DNA of 64,000 bases from RGIG1918 sp964570895 (GTDB lineage: Bacteria > Cyanobacteriota > Vampirovibrionia > Gastranaerophilales > Gastranaerophilaceae), in the NCBI GenBank assembly GCA_964570895.1, contig CAZMZD010000001.1, positions 331,674 to 395,673 on the forward strand. Direction: 5' to 3'. Under the pieces are notes generated by a model. It ran no database searches and was not told the DNA's origin. It saw only the letters and a list, made by a program, of their open reading frames with translations. This document shows positions 32,434-40,118 of the stretch, piece after piece. The first letter of the stretch is position 1. Every line of letters starts with the position of its first letter. The translations under genes were made by a program, and so were the position numbers.

Positions 32434-34422
32434 ATGCAAGAGAATAAATTTCAAATTGTTTCAGAATACAAACCCTCGGGCGACCAACCGCACGCAATAG
32501 AAGAACTCGTGCAAGGAATTAACCAAGGCGAGCCTTCCCAAGTGCTTTTAGGGGTGACAGGCTCAGGTAAAACATATACAATCGCAAACGTTATTCAGCA
32601 AATTCAAAAACCAACTCTTGTGATTGCGCACAACAAAACTCTCGCAGCGCAACTTTACAATGAATTTAAAGAGCTTTTTCCAAACAATGCAGTTGAATAT
32701 TTTATAAGTTATTATGACTATTATCAGCCGGAGGCGTACATTCCGCGCTCTGATACATATATTGAAAAATCAGCTTCAATAAACGAAGAAATAGATAGAC
32801 TTCGCCATAACACCACAAGGAGCCTGTATGAGCGCAACGACGTGATTGTTGTTGCAAGCGTAAGCTGCATTTACGGGCTCGGGCTTCCTGAAAATTATTT
32901 TAAAAACGCCATGAACCTTGAAGTCGGCTCCACTTGCGATAGAGATGACTTGCTTCGCCACCTGATTCAAACGCGCTACACGCGAAACGACATAGAGCTT
33001 AAATGTTCGACATTTAGAGCGCGAGGCGACATGGTCGAAATTATGCCAAGTTACGAAAAAATTGTGACAAGAATTTCATTCTTTGATGATATTGTTGAAA
33101 AAATTACGCGGATCGACCCCGTGACATCAGAAATTCTTGAAACACCAACGGAAATTACAATTTACCCTGCCGTTCATTACGTGTCTGATGACGATGATTT
33201 AGAAGGCACAATAAAATTAATCAGGCAAGAACTTCAAGAGCGCCTTAATGTGCTAAATGCGCAAAATAAGCTAATTGAGGCACAAAGGCTTGAGCAGAGA
33301 GTTAAATACGATATTGAGATGATTCAAGAAATGGGCTATTGCTCCGGCATTGAGAATTATTCAAGAATTATTGAGCGCAGGCCAAAAGGCTCTCATCCTG
33401 CAACGCTTCTTGATTATTTTAAAGGCGATTTTTTAACCATAATTGACGAATCCCACGTTACAATTCCGCAATTAAACGGCATGTATTTTGGCGACAAATC
33501 TCGAAAAGAAACGCTTGTGGACTATGGTTTTCGTCTGCCTTGCGCAATTGACAACAGACCACTCAAATTTGAAGAATTTTATTCCAAAATCAGTCAAAAG
33601 ATTTTTGTTTCCGCAACGCCTGCTGAATTCGAGTTAAGGGAGTCTTCAAACAAAGTGGTTGAGCAGATTATTCGCCCCACAGGGCTTCTTGACCCAATTA
33701 TTGAAGTTAGAAAAACTCAAGGGCAAATTGTGGATTTGATTGAAGAAATTAAGAAAGAAACTGAAAAATCTTCAAGAATTTTTGTAACAACACTTACTAA
33801 AAAAATGGCGGAAGATTTGACTGATTATATGCTAACGCAGGGAATTAAGGTGCGCTATCTGCACTCCGGTGTGCAATCAATTGAAAGAGTTGAAATTCTG
33901 CGCGATTTAAGGCTTGGAAATTTTGATGTTTTGGTTGGGGTTAACCTTCTTCGTGAAGGGCTTGATATACCTGAAGTTTCGCTTGTTGCGATAATGGACG
34001 CCGACAAAGAAGGCTTCCTAAGGTGCGACACTTCGCTCATTCAAACAATCGGAAGGTGCGCAAGGAACGCATCCGGCAGAGTTATTATGTATGCTGATAA
34101 AATCACGGGTTCAATGGAGCTTGCAATTAACGAAACAAAAAGGCGCCGTGCAATTCAAGAAGAATATAATAAACAAAATAACATCACCCCAAAAACGATT
34201 AAAAAGAAAATTGAAAACAACCTGCTTTCGCTTGTTGCTTCGTATAGAAACCTTGAAGATATTATTGCGGAAGAGATGACTGAGCTTAATATTTCAAGAA
34301 AAGATTTGCCGAAACTTTTAAACAAACTTGAAAAAGATATGGCAAAAGCCGCGAAGCTTCTTGATTTTGAACGCGCTATTCAAATTCGCGACCAAATTAA
34401 AAAATTAAGAGAAATGGTGTAA
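32434..34422 (+). CDS. uvrB: excinuclease ABC subunit UvrB
   Basis: Damage-verification helicase of nucleotide excision repair, 662 residues. Walker [14 protein letters not shown], the beta-hairpin region [21 protein letters not shown], helicase motif [29 protein letters not shown], and the C-terminal UvrC-binding UVR motif (near [15 protein letters not shown]) are all present. Full length. UvrA and UvrC are not in the window. Confidence 0.98.
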   Translation: MQENKFQIVSEYKPSGDQPHAIEELVQGINQGEPSQVLLGVTGSGKTYTIANVIQQIQKPTLVIAHNKTLAAQLYNEFKELFPNNAVEYFISYYDYYQPEAYIPRSDTYIEKSASINEEIDRLRHNTTRSLYERNDVIVVASVSCIYGLGLPENYFKNAMNLEVGSTCDRDDLLRHLIQTRYTRNDIELKCSTFRARGDMVEIMPSYEKIVTRISFFDDIVEKITRIDPVTSEILETPTEITIYPAVHYVSDDDDLEGTIKLIRQELQERLNVLNAQNKLIEAQRLEQRVKYDIEMIQEMGYCSGIENYSRIIERRPKGSHPATLLDYFKGDFLTIIDESHVTIPQLNGMYFGDKSRKETLVDYGFRLPCAIDNRPLKFEEFYSKISQKIFVSATPAEFELRESSNKVVEQIIRPTGLLDPIIEVRKTQGQIVDLIEEIKKETEKSSRIFVTTLTKKMAEDLTDYMLTQGIKVRYLHSGVQSIERVEILRDLRLGNFDVLVGVNLLREGLDIPEVSLVAIMDADKEGFLRCDTSLIQTIGRCARNASGRVIMYADKITGSMELAINETKRRRAIQEEYNKQNNITPKTIKKKIENNLLSLVASYRNLEDIIAEEMTELNISRKDLPKLLNKLEKDMAKAAKLLDFERAIQIRDQIKKLREMV

Positions 34423-34454
34423 ATTAAAGATTTTGCGCGAATTTTGCGCTATTT

Positions 34455-34874
34455 TTAGTGATGATATGGCGCGCCCGATAAAATTCTGTGCGCTCTGTAT
34501 AGTTGTTCAACCAAAATAAAGACAGCATGCTGATGGACAAATGTCATGCGCGAAAAAGAAAGTTGAAAATTAGATTTAGCTTTAATCTCGGATGATAGAC
34601 CGTCTGCGCCGCCTATAAAAAACAAAATTTCGTTATAGTAACCATCTTGAGTTATTTCAGAAATTTTATCTGCAAAAGCTTCGCTTGATAGCATTTTGCC
34701 TTCAATAACAAGAGCAATTTTAAACGCGTTTTCTTTATTCAACTGCGCCTTCATAAGCGCTTCATCGCACTCTATAAGCTCAACGTTGCCGTAAAGCCTT
34801 TTTTGGTACTCCAAAATTCCATCTCTAAAAAATGGCTCTTTGATTTTACCGTCAAGAAAAATTTTGGCTTTCAA
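34455..34874 (-). CDS. rlmH: 23S rRNA (pseudouridine1915-N3)-methyltransferase RlmH
   Basis: SPOUT methyltransferase of 139 residues that modifies helix 69 of 23S rRNA. The SAM-binding knot FFIGGADGLS and the C-terminal FVHQHAVFILVEQLYRAHRI followed by YHH are diagnostic. The start is TTG with GAGGAA five bases upstream. It lies 2 bases after the symporter gene on the same strand and convergent with uvrB (32-base gap). Confidence 0.95.
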   Translation of the reverse strand: MKAKIFLDGKIKEPFFRDGILEYQKRLYGNVELIECDEALMKAQLNKENAFKIALVIEGKMLSSEAFADKISEITQDGYYNEILFFIGGADGLSSEIKAKSNFQLSFSRMTFVHQHAVFILVEQLYRAHRILSGAPYHH

Positions 34875-34876
34875 AA

Positions 34877-36193
34877 TTATTCCTCAATAGTGTCAACTGT
34901 GTTTAATAAGTCGTAATCAAGTTCGTTTTCGTTATCAGCAATAATTGCAGCAACAACGGCGTCTGACGCTACGTTGGTCACGGTTCTGAACATATCGAAT
35001 AATCTATCCAACGCAAACAAGAACGCGAAACCTGAAACAAGTTGTTCCGGAGTGAGCCCAAGCCCGTTTAAGACAAGCGCAATCGTGATAAGGCCGGCTC
35101 CCGGGATACCGGCACAAGTTGATGAGGCAATGATTGCCAAGAATGCAACTTGCAAAATTGCAAGCGGGTCAAGAACTATGCCATACGCTTGAGTTAAGAA
35201 TAAAACAGCGATTGTTTGAACAGCGGCTGTTCCATCCATTGAAAGCGTTGCACCAAGGGGCAAAACAAAGCTTGCAACTTTATTTGAAATACCATATTTT
35301 TCGCAGCGAGCAATTGTTAAAGGCAAAGTGGCAGAAGAGCTTGCTGTGCCAAATGCAACCATAAGCGCTTCTGTTATTGCATTATATAACTTTCCGACAG
35401 GAACTTTTGAAAATATTTTTAATACGATTGGATACAAAACAAAAAACATTAAGAATAATGTCGCAAGAACAACTGCCGCATATTTCCAAACGCCAGAGAA
35501 CATTGAAAGCCCAAAGTTGCCAACAGCTGAAGCAGTTAAGGCAAAAACCCCGGGGGCAGCAAGGAATACAATCCAATCAGTAACTTTCATTGTCGCAGCA
35601 AAAATGCTTTCAAAGAATGAAATTACAGGGCGATTCATTTCGCCGACTTTAGCAAGCGCAACTGCAAATATGATAAGGAAAATCATGATTGGAATTAGTT
35701 CGCCATTTGCAAGCGCAGCAAAAGGATTTTTAGGTATTAAGCTCAAAAATACCGCGGATAATTGGCTATTGTGATCTGCAAGTGCAGTTTGAACTGTTGC
35801 TTGTAAAGATTGCGCAACATTTGCATCAATAAACGGTTGAGCAGAAGCCCCCGGTTTGAAAATCAAGGCAAGAGCCGTGCCAATAGCAACCGCAGCGCAA
35901 GTGATAAGCGCGTAGTAAAATATCATTTTTTTGCCAAAACGAGCAAGCATTTTATTGTCGCCAATGCTGGAAATTCCGATAACGATTGTGCTAATCACAA
36001 GCGGGATAACAACCATTTGAATAATGCCAATAAAAGTTTGACCTATGAAATCAATTATTTTATGGATAAGAGGGTAGTTTTGCGCAGGCATAAAAATACC
36101 GACTGCAATACCTGCAAGTAAACCGAATAATATATGCCAATTCCTCTTTAAACCAAGCATAATTGCGACTAAAATCTGAGAACGAATATCCAT
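34877..36193 (-). CDS. dicarboxylate/amino acid:cation symporter (DAACS family)
   Basis: Inner-membrane secondary transporter of the GltP/DctA family, 438 residues. It has the eight-helix plus two re-entrant hairpin pattern. The serine-rich hairpin is AFGTASSSATLPLTI, the second hairpin ASSTCAGIPGAGLI, and the substrate-binding helix FALDRLFDMFRTVTNVASDA. The Arg-containing FDMFRT...NV block is typical of glutamate/aspartate or C4-dicarboxylate carriers. The start at 36193 has AAGGA upstream. Promoter TTGATA, 17 bases, TATTAT at 36221-36249. Substrate is not decided by sequence. Confidence 0.9.
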   Translation of the reverse strand: MDIRSQILVAIMLGLKRNWHILFGLLAGIAVGIFMPAQNYPLIHKIIDFIGQTFIGIIQMVVIPLVISTIVIGISSIGDNKMLARFGKKMIFYYALITCAAVAIGTALALIFKPGASAQPFIDANVAQSLQATVQTALADHNSQLSAVFLSLIPKNPFAALANGELIPIMIFLIIFAVALAKVGEMNRPVISFFESIFAATMKVTDWIVFLAAPGVFALTASAVGNFGLSMFSGVWKYAAVVLATLFLMFFVLYPIVLKIFSKVPVGKLYNAITEALMVAFGTASSSATLPLTIARCEKYGISNKVASFVLPLGATLSMDGTAAVQTIAVLFLTQAYGIVLDPLAILQVAFLAIIASSTCAGIPGAGLITIALVLNGLGLTPEQLVSGFAFLFALDRLFDMFRTVTNVASDAVVAAIIADNENELDYDLLNTVDTIEE

Positions 36194-36220
36194 TATAATT
36201 TTCCTTAAAATCCTTTGTCT

Positions 36221-36249
36221 ATAATACAACTTTTTTGATTGAATATCAA
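36221..36249 (-). promoter_or_regulatory. promoter of the symporter-rlmH unit
   Basis: On the minus strand TTGATA (36244-36249), exactly 17 bases, TATTAT (36221-36226). Its -35 overlaps the -35 of the divergent radA promoter. Confidence 0.65.
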
Positions 36250-36266
36250 CTTTTTTAAGCTATACT
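36239..36266 (+). promoter_or_regulatory. promoter of radA
   Basis: TTGAAT (36239-36244), 16 bases, TATACT (36261-36266). The -10 box ends 8 bases before the ATG at 36274, with no ribosome site, predicting a leaderless mRNA. Confidence 0.6.
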
Positions 36267-36273
36267 AATGACT

Positions 36274-37656
36274 ATGGCAAAGATGAAATCAAAATGGGTG
36301 TGCACATCTTGCGGTTACACAAGCGCAAGTTTTTTAGGAAAATGTCCTGATTGTGGGGAATTTTCAACTTTTGTTGAGGAATTTGAAGAAAAACACCCAA
36401 CAATTAAAAATGAACAAAACGCAATTCGTTTTCAAGAGGTTAAATACACTAAATTATCAGAACCTATTCAAGAAGAAAAAGCGTACATCCCAACAGGTTT
36501 TGAAGAATTCGACAGGGTTTTGGGGCGCGGTTACACTAAAGGTTCTTTAACGCTCCTTGCGGGCGACCCCGGGATTGGAAAATCTACCTTGCTTTTGCAA
36601 ACCATGGGGCGCATTGCAAATTCAGGAATTAAGGTTTTATACATTTGTGCGGAAGAAAGCACAAATCAAGTGAAACAGAGGGCAAAAAGGCTTAAAATTG
36701 AAACAGAAAATTTATTTTTAAGCTCTGAAAATTGCCTTGAAAACATTATCAATTTGCTTGACGAAATAAAGCCGGAATTTCTTGTTATAGATAGCATTCA
36801 GTCGATTTTTACATCAATTATTGAGGCAACTATCGGCACGGTTTCTCAAATAAGAGAAAGCACGAATATTTTAATGAAAATCGCCAAGCAAAAAAATATT
36901 ACAACAACGGTTATTGGACATGTGACAAAAGACGGAAACATTGCGGGGCCCAAGGTTTTAGAACATATGGTGGATTGCGTTATAAATTTTGAAGGCGACA
37001 AATTTAAAACTTATAGAACGCTTCGCACAATTAAAAATCGCTTTGGCTCAACAAACGAAATTGCCGTTTTTGAAATGGATGAAGAGGGGCTCAGGGAAGT
37101 AAAGAATTTATCTGAGATATTTTTAAAAGACAGAGAGGACCAAAATTCAGCAGGCACAACAGTTGTGCCAATTTTAGAAGGCACAAAAACTCTTCTTTTG
37201 GAGCTTCAAGCACTAACAGGCACAACGCCATATCCACAACCAAGAAGAGTGGCGCGCGGGATTGATTATAACAGATTGCTGCAAATCCTTGCGGTGCTTG
37301 AAAAAAAGGTGGGTTTAAATTTATCACACCATGATGTATACGTCAACATTATTGGGGGTATTCAGGTGAACGAACCTGCCGTTGACCTTGCTTGCGCAAT
37401 GGCAATTATTGCAAGCCACAGAGATATTGTCGTGCCGTATGATTGTGTGTTTATTGGAGAAATTGGGTTAACAGGCGAAATTAGATACGTAACAAACCTT
37501 GAAAAAAGGCTGAACGAAGCCGTGAAACTAGGTTTCAAAAAAGCAATTGTTCCAAAATTAACACCCGACGCACAAAAGAAATTATCAAATGTAAAATTGG
37601 AAATTATACCCGTTAAAAACTTAACAGAGGCAATTTTAAAAGGGCTTAAAAATTAG
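36274..37656 (+). CDS. radA: DNA repair protein RadA (Sms)
   Basis: RecA-like helicase that processes recombination intermediates, 460 residues from the ATG at 36274. An N-terminal zinc finger has Cys10, Cys13, Cys24 and Cys27. Walker A GDPGIGKST lies at 97-105. The RadA-specific KNRFGSTNE motif follows, and a C-terminal Lon-protease-like domain (GGIQVNEPAVDLACAMAI, IGEIGLTGEIR) closes the protein. I prefer the second ATG because the first, at 36268, is only two bases from the -10 box. Confidence 0.95.
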   Translation: MAKMKSKWVCTSCGYTSASFLGKCPDCGEFSTFVEEFEEKHPTIKNEQNAIRFQEVKYTKLSEPIQEEKAYIPTGFEEFDRVLGRGYTKGSLTLLAGDPGIGKSTLLLQTMGRIANSGIKVLYICAEESTNQVKQRAKRLKIETENLFLSSENCLENIINLLDEIKPEFLVIDSIQSIFTSIIEATIGTVSQIRESTNILMKIAKQKNITTTVIGHVTKDGNIAGPKVLEHMVDCVINFEGDKFKTYRTLRTIKNRFGSTNEIAVFEMDEEGLREVKNLSEIFLKDREDQNSAGTTVVPILEGTKTLLLELQALTGTTPYPQPRRVARGIDYNRLLQILAVLEKKVGLNLSHHDVYVNIIGGIQVNEPAVDLACAMAIIASHRDIVVPYDCVFIGEIGLTGEIRYVTNLEKRLNEAVKLGFKKAIVPKLTPDAQKKLSNVKLEIIPVKNLTEAILKGLKN

Positions 37657-37692
37657 CTTCATAAACGCGCGAGCGCAAAAATATAAATAAAA

Positions 37693-37721
37693 AATGCCCT
37701 CTAAAACTAGAGAGCATTTTT
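37693..37721. terminator. bidirectional terminator between radA and rplT
   Basis: An 11-bp stem with one G-U-type pair (37693-37703 with 37708-37718) and a 4-base loop, T-rich on both sides. It serves both convergent units. Confidence 0.85.
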
Positions 37722-37738
37722 AATGTTGATTTTAAAAA

Positions 37739-38092
37739 CTATTTTGCAGCTTTAAGTGCAGTGTCAACTACAACTTTGAATGCTTCAGGTTCATTAACTG
37801 CAAGCTCTGCAAGCATTTTTCTGTTGATTTGAATGTCTGCTTTTTTAAGCAAGTTAGCAAATTTAGAATAGCTAATGCCATATTCGCGAACAGCTGCGTT
37901 AATTCTAACAATCCAAAGTGAACGCATAGATCTTTTAAGATTGCGTCTATCTCTGTATTGATATTTAAGAGCTTTCATAACAGCGCAATTTGCAACTTTA
38001 AAAATTCTGCTTCTTGCACCGATAAAGCCTTTAGCTAATTTTAAAATCTTTTTATGTCTTTTTCTTAAAACATTTCCGCGTTTAACTCTCAT
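37739..38092 (-). CDS. rplT: 50S ribosomal protein L20
   Basis: Early-assembly 23S-binding protein, 117 residues. The family N-terminus [20 protein letters not shown] and the [19 protein letters not shown] block are clear. It is 12 bases after rpmI. The usual infC is not immediately upstream here, so the infC-rpmI-rplT operon is split. Confidence 0.98.
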   Translation of the reverse strand: MRVKRGNVLRKRHKKILKLAKGFIGARSRIFKVANCAVMKALKYQYRDRRNLKRSMRSLWIVRINAAVREYGISYSKFANLLKKADIQINRKMLAELAVNEPEAFKVVVDTALKAAK

Positions 38093-38104
38093 ATCTTCAC
38101 CTTC

Positions 38105-38314
38105 CTATCTTGAATACTTTTTGTAAGGCAATTCTTTAGAAACCATTGCAACGTTTCCTTCAAAAATTTCGCCCATTTGTGATAACTTGTTTTTTCTTGC
38201 AGTTGATTTATGTGCAAGAAGGTGACCTTTGCCAGAGAGGCGGCGCATAATTTTGCCTGATGCAGTCACTTTATAGCGCTTTGCAGCAGACCTGTGTGTT
38301 TTCATTTTTGGCAT
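38105..38314 (-). CDS. rpmI: 50S ribosomal protein L35
   Basis: 69 residues beginning MPKMKTHRSAAKRYKVTASG, with the basic RRLSGKGHLLAHKS region typical of L35. AAGGAG lies 7 bases upstream of the ATG. First gene of rpmI-rplT; no infC follows the promoter region, and no L20 autoregulatory leader is obvious in the roughly 90 bases upstream. Confidence 0.97.
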   Translation of the reverse strand: MPKMKTHRSAAKRYKVTASGKIMRRLSGKGHLLAHKSTARKNKLSQMGEIFEGNVAMVSKELPYKKYSR

Positions 38315-38553
38315 TTTTAATCTCCTTATTTTGTGTCTTTAGACTCTTACGGCATACCAAACCGCTTCGAAATCTTTAATTAGCATATAATAAAGAAATT
38401 TTAAAATCAAGAAAAATGTGATTTTGTTGGATTGGGATGCGGAGGAAGGATGTATTTAAGGCGCAGGGTGCGTTTATGCACACCATATTTGTGGCAAAAA
38501 TTGCAGAACGCAGGCTGTGGTTCCCACCCCAATAATATGATTTTATGTCTTTG

Positions 38554-38605
38554 GGCAAGTATGCCCAACCTACGGACTTTCGTCAGGCAGCGCCTGACCT
38601 ACGGA
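38554..38605 (-). repeat. repeat modules B and C, copy 2
   Basis: In reverse complement this contains CCGTAGGTTGGGCATACTTGCC (38554-38575) and GTAGGTCAGGCGCTGCCTGAC, the latter with a perfect 7-bp stem (38582-38588 with 38592-38598). These match modules B and C at 21684-21748 with the order swapped. GGGCA/TGCCC also forms a small palindrome (38553-38566). Confidence 0.6.
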
Positions 38606-38618
38606 CTGCAAGCAAAAA

Positions 38619-38643
38619 GTCACCCTGAACTCGTTTCAGGGTC
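38619..38643 (-). repeat. dispersed palindromic repeat A, copy 3
   Basis: Exact 25-base reverse complement of the copy at 5811-5835. Confidence 0.85.
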
Positions 38644-38691
38644 TTGACAGTCAATGAAGCTCGACATTACTTAGTGCGCCTCAATATTTAT

Positions 38692-38718
38692 AAGATCCTG
38701 AAATAAATTCAGGATGAC
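38692..38718 (+). repeat. dispersed palindromic repeat A, copy 4 (diverged)
   Basis: TCCTGAA - 6 bases - TTCAGGA followed by TGAC, with upstream TGCGCCTCAA and TATAAGA as in the other copies. Confidence 0.75.
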
Positions 38719-38760
38719 AGTTTGTTTAATAATTACGCAGTCGCGCTAAAGAAAAACCTT

Positions 38761-38910
38761 CGCTCGCGGGGTACGGTTTCGCACAAGCCCGCCTGCTCCT
38801 CGCAGCTCGTACGTAGTCCATTGTCGAGTTTGTCCACCGCGTCATCCGCGCTGTGCTAACTCTCACATCCTGAAGGCTCGCTCGTGGGGTACGGTTTCGC
38901 ACAAGCTCGC
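38761..38910. repeat. 32-base direct repeat pair
   Basis: 38761-38792 and 38879-38910 match at 30 of 32 positions; the core GGGGTACGGTTTCGCACAAG is identical. Between them lies an 86-base spacer that is GC-richer than the genome. Confidence 0.75.
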
Positions 38911-38982
38911 ATGTTAACTTTTGTAACAAATTTGACAAAAAAATACAAAAAATCAGCAATCTTTTTTCTTGAGGAACATTAT

Positions 38983-39066
38983 ATGGGTGTAAACTCCTCT
39001 ATAAACTCCGTAATACTAATTCTATCCATCACGACCGATAAGGTCGTTTTTTTTATGGATTTTTAG
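38983..39066 (+). CDS. 27-codon leader-type ORF ending past a terminator
   Basis: ATG at 38983 with a good ribosome site (GAGGAA, 38971-38976) opens a 27-residue frame. Its middle is hydrophobic (VILILSI) and its last nine codons cross the terminator hairpin at 39031-39054. GAGGA (38971-38975) can pair with TCCTC (38995-38999), which would hide the ribosome site. If transcription stops at the hairpin, the message has no stop codon. It may be a leader peptide, or no gene at all. Confidence 0.3.
   Translation: MGVNSSINSVILILSITTDKVVFFMDF
39031..39054 (+). terminator. intrinsic terminator upstream of hydE
   Basis: ACGACC/GGTCGT stem (39031-39036 with 39042-39047), 5-base loop, then eight T (39047-39054). 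It stops transcription from the repeat island or forms an attenuator before hydE. Confidence 0.8.
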
Positions 39067-39080
39067 AGTAAAATTTTTAT

Positions 39081-40061
39081 ATGAACAAGAATGAAATAAT
39101 TAAACTTTTAAGCAATAATTCAAATTATGACGAATTAAGAGCGCAAGCAGATAAGATAAGAAAAGAGCATAAAGGCGACAGTGTTCACCTGAGAGGGCTG
39201 ATTGAATTTTCTTCTTATTGTGCGAGAAATTGTGCTTATTGCGGGATAAGAGGGGAAAACAAAAACCTAAAAAGATTTAGACTAAATAAAGATGAAATTT
39301 TAAATATTGCGCACCACGGAAAAGAATTGGGCTACAAGACAATTGTTTTGCAATCCGGCGAAGATTTAACTTATACGATAGATAAAATGCAAGAAATTAT
39401 TGCGGAAATTAAAAAACTCGATTTTGCGCTAACGCTAAGCCTTGGGGAAAAAACTTTTGAAGAATATAAAGCATACAGGGAAGCCGGAGCAGATAGGTAT
39501 TTATTAAGAATTGAAACGACAGACCCAAAGCTTTATGAAAGCTTACATCCGAATTCTTCACATAAAAACAGGTTTCAATGTTTAGAGCACTTGAAAGAAC
39601 TAGGCTATGAAGTCGGGACAGGGATTATGACAGGACTTCCACATCAAACAATAAATTCTATTGCAGATGATATTTTATTTTTTAAAGAAATGGAAGCGGA
39701 TATGATAGGGCTCGGGCCCTTCGTGCCCTCGCCTGATACGCCTCTTGCGGATAAAGCAGGCGGAAGCTTTGAACTTGCAATTCGAGCAATGGCAATAGTA
39801 AGGATTTTAATGCCGGACATAAATATTCCCGCAACAAGCGCTATGGAAACAATTAAAGAAAACGGAAGATTTATTGCGCTAACATCGGGCGCAAATGTCG
39901 TTATGCCAAACCTTGCCCCAAAAAGCGCGGAATTGTATTCAATCTATCCTAAAAAAAGTTCCGATTGGAGCAACATCTCACATGATGAGGCAAATGAAAG
40001 ATTGAAAACGATAGGGCGATACGTATCTAAAACCAAAGGATTCAAAAAAGATAAAGAATAA
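39081..40061 (+). CDS. hydE: [FeFe]-hydrogenase H-cluster radical SAM maturase HydE
   Basis: Radical SAM enzyme needed to build the di-iron subcluster of [FeFe] hydrogenase, 326 residues. The SAM cluster cysteines are Cys47, Cys51 and Cys54 (YCARNCAYCGIRGEN). RYLLRIETTDPKLYESLHP is a HydE signature that separates it from biotin synthase (BioB) and PylB. Other blocks: VGTGIMTGLPHQT and GLGPFVPSPDTP. A -10 box TAAAAT at 39069-39074 ends 7 bases before the ATG and no ribosome site is present. HydF, HydG and the hydrogenase are not in the window. It implies H2-linked fermentative metabolism. Confidence 0.9.
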   Translation: MNKNEIIKLLSNNSNYDELRAQADKIRKEHKGDSVHLRGLIEFSSYCARNCAYCGIRGENKNLKRFRLNKDEILNIAHHGKELGYKTIVLQSGEDLTYTIDKMQEIIAEIKKLDFALTLSLGEKTFEEYKAYREAGADRYLLRIETTDPKLYESLHPNSSHKNRFQCLEHLKELGYEVGTGIMTGLPHQTINSIADDILFFKEMEADMIGLGPFVPSPDTPLADKAGGSFELAIRAMAIVRILMPDINIPATSAMETIKENGRFIALTSGANVVMPNLAPKSAELYSIYPKKSSDWSNISHDEANERLKTIGRYVSKTKGFKKDKE

Positions 40062-40118
40062 CTAGCAATATTTTTTATCTTTTTGTTTTATATATATTAA
40101 GGTAAGGTGCGTATAAAT

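Larger units (their letters stand above)
38315..38982. other. 668-base gene-free repeat island
   Basis: Higher GC than its surroundings. It holds repeat modules B and C (38554-38605), two palindromic repeat A copies in opposite orientation (38619-38643, 38692-38718), and a 32-base direct repeat pair (38761-38792, 38879-38910). A palindrome-like GGTGCGTTTATGCACACC lies near 38470. The ORFs in it run through repeats and lack ribosome sites. No RNA gene is recognised. Confidence 0.6.

Noticed and set aside
38761..38910. CRISPR array
   Set aside because: Only two repeats, an 86-base spacer and no cas genes.
38726..38959. 77-residue minus-strand ORF
   Set aside because: It runs through both direct repeats, has no ribosome site and no recognisable protein character.
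39081..40061. Biotin synthase (BioB)
   Set aside because: The overall radical SAM fold is similar, but the RYLLRIETTDPKLYESLHP block and the lack of BioB [2Fe-2S] residues fit HydE.
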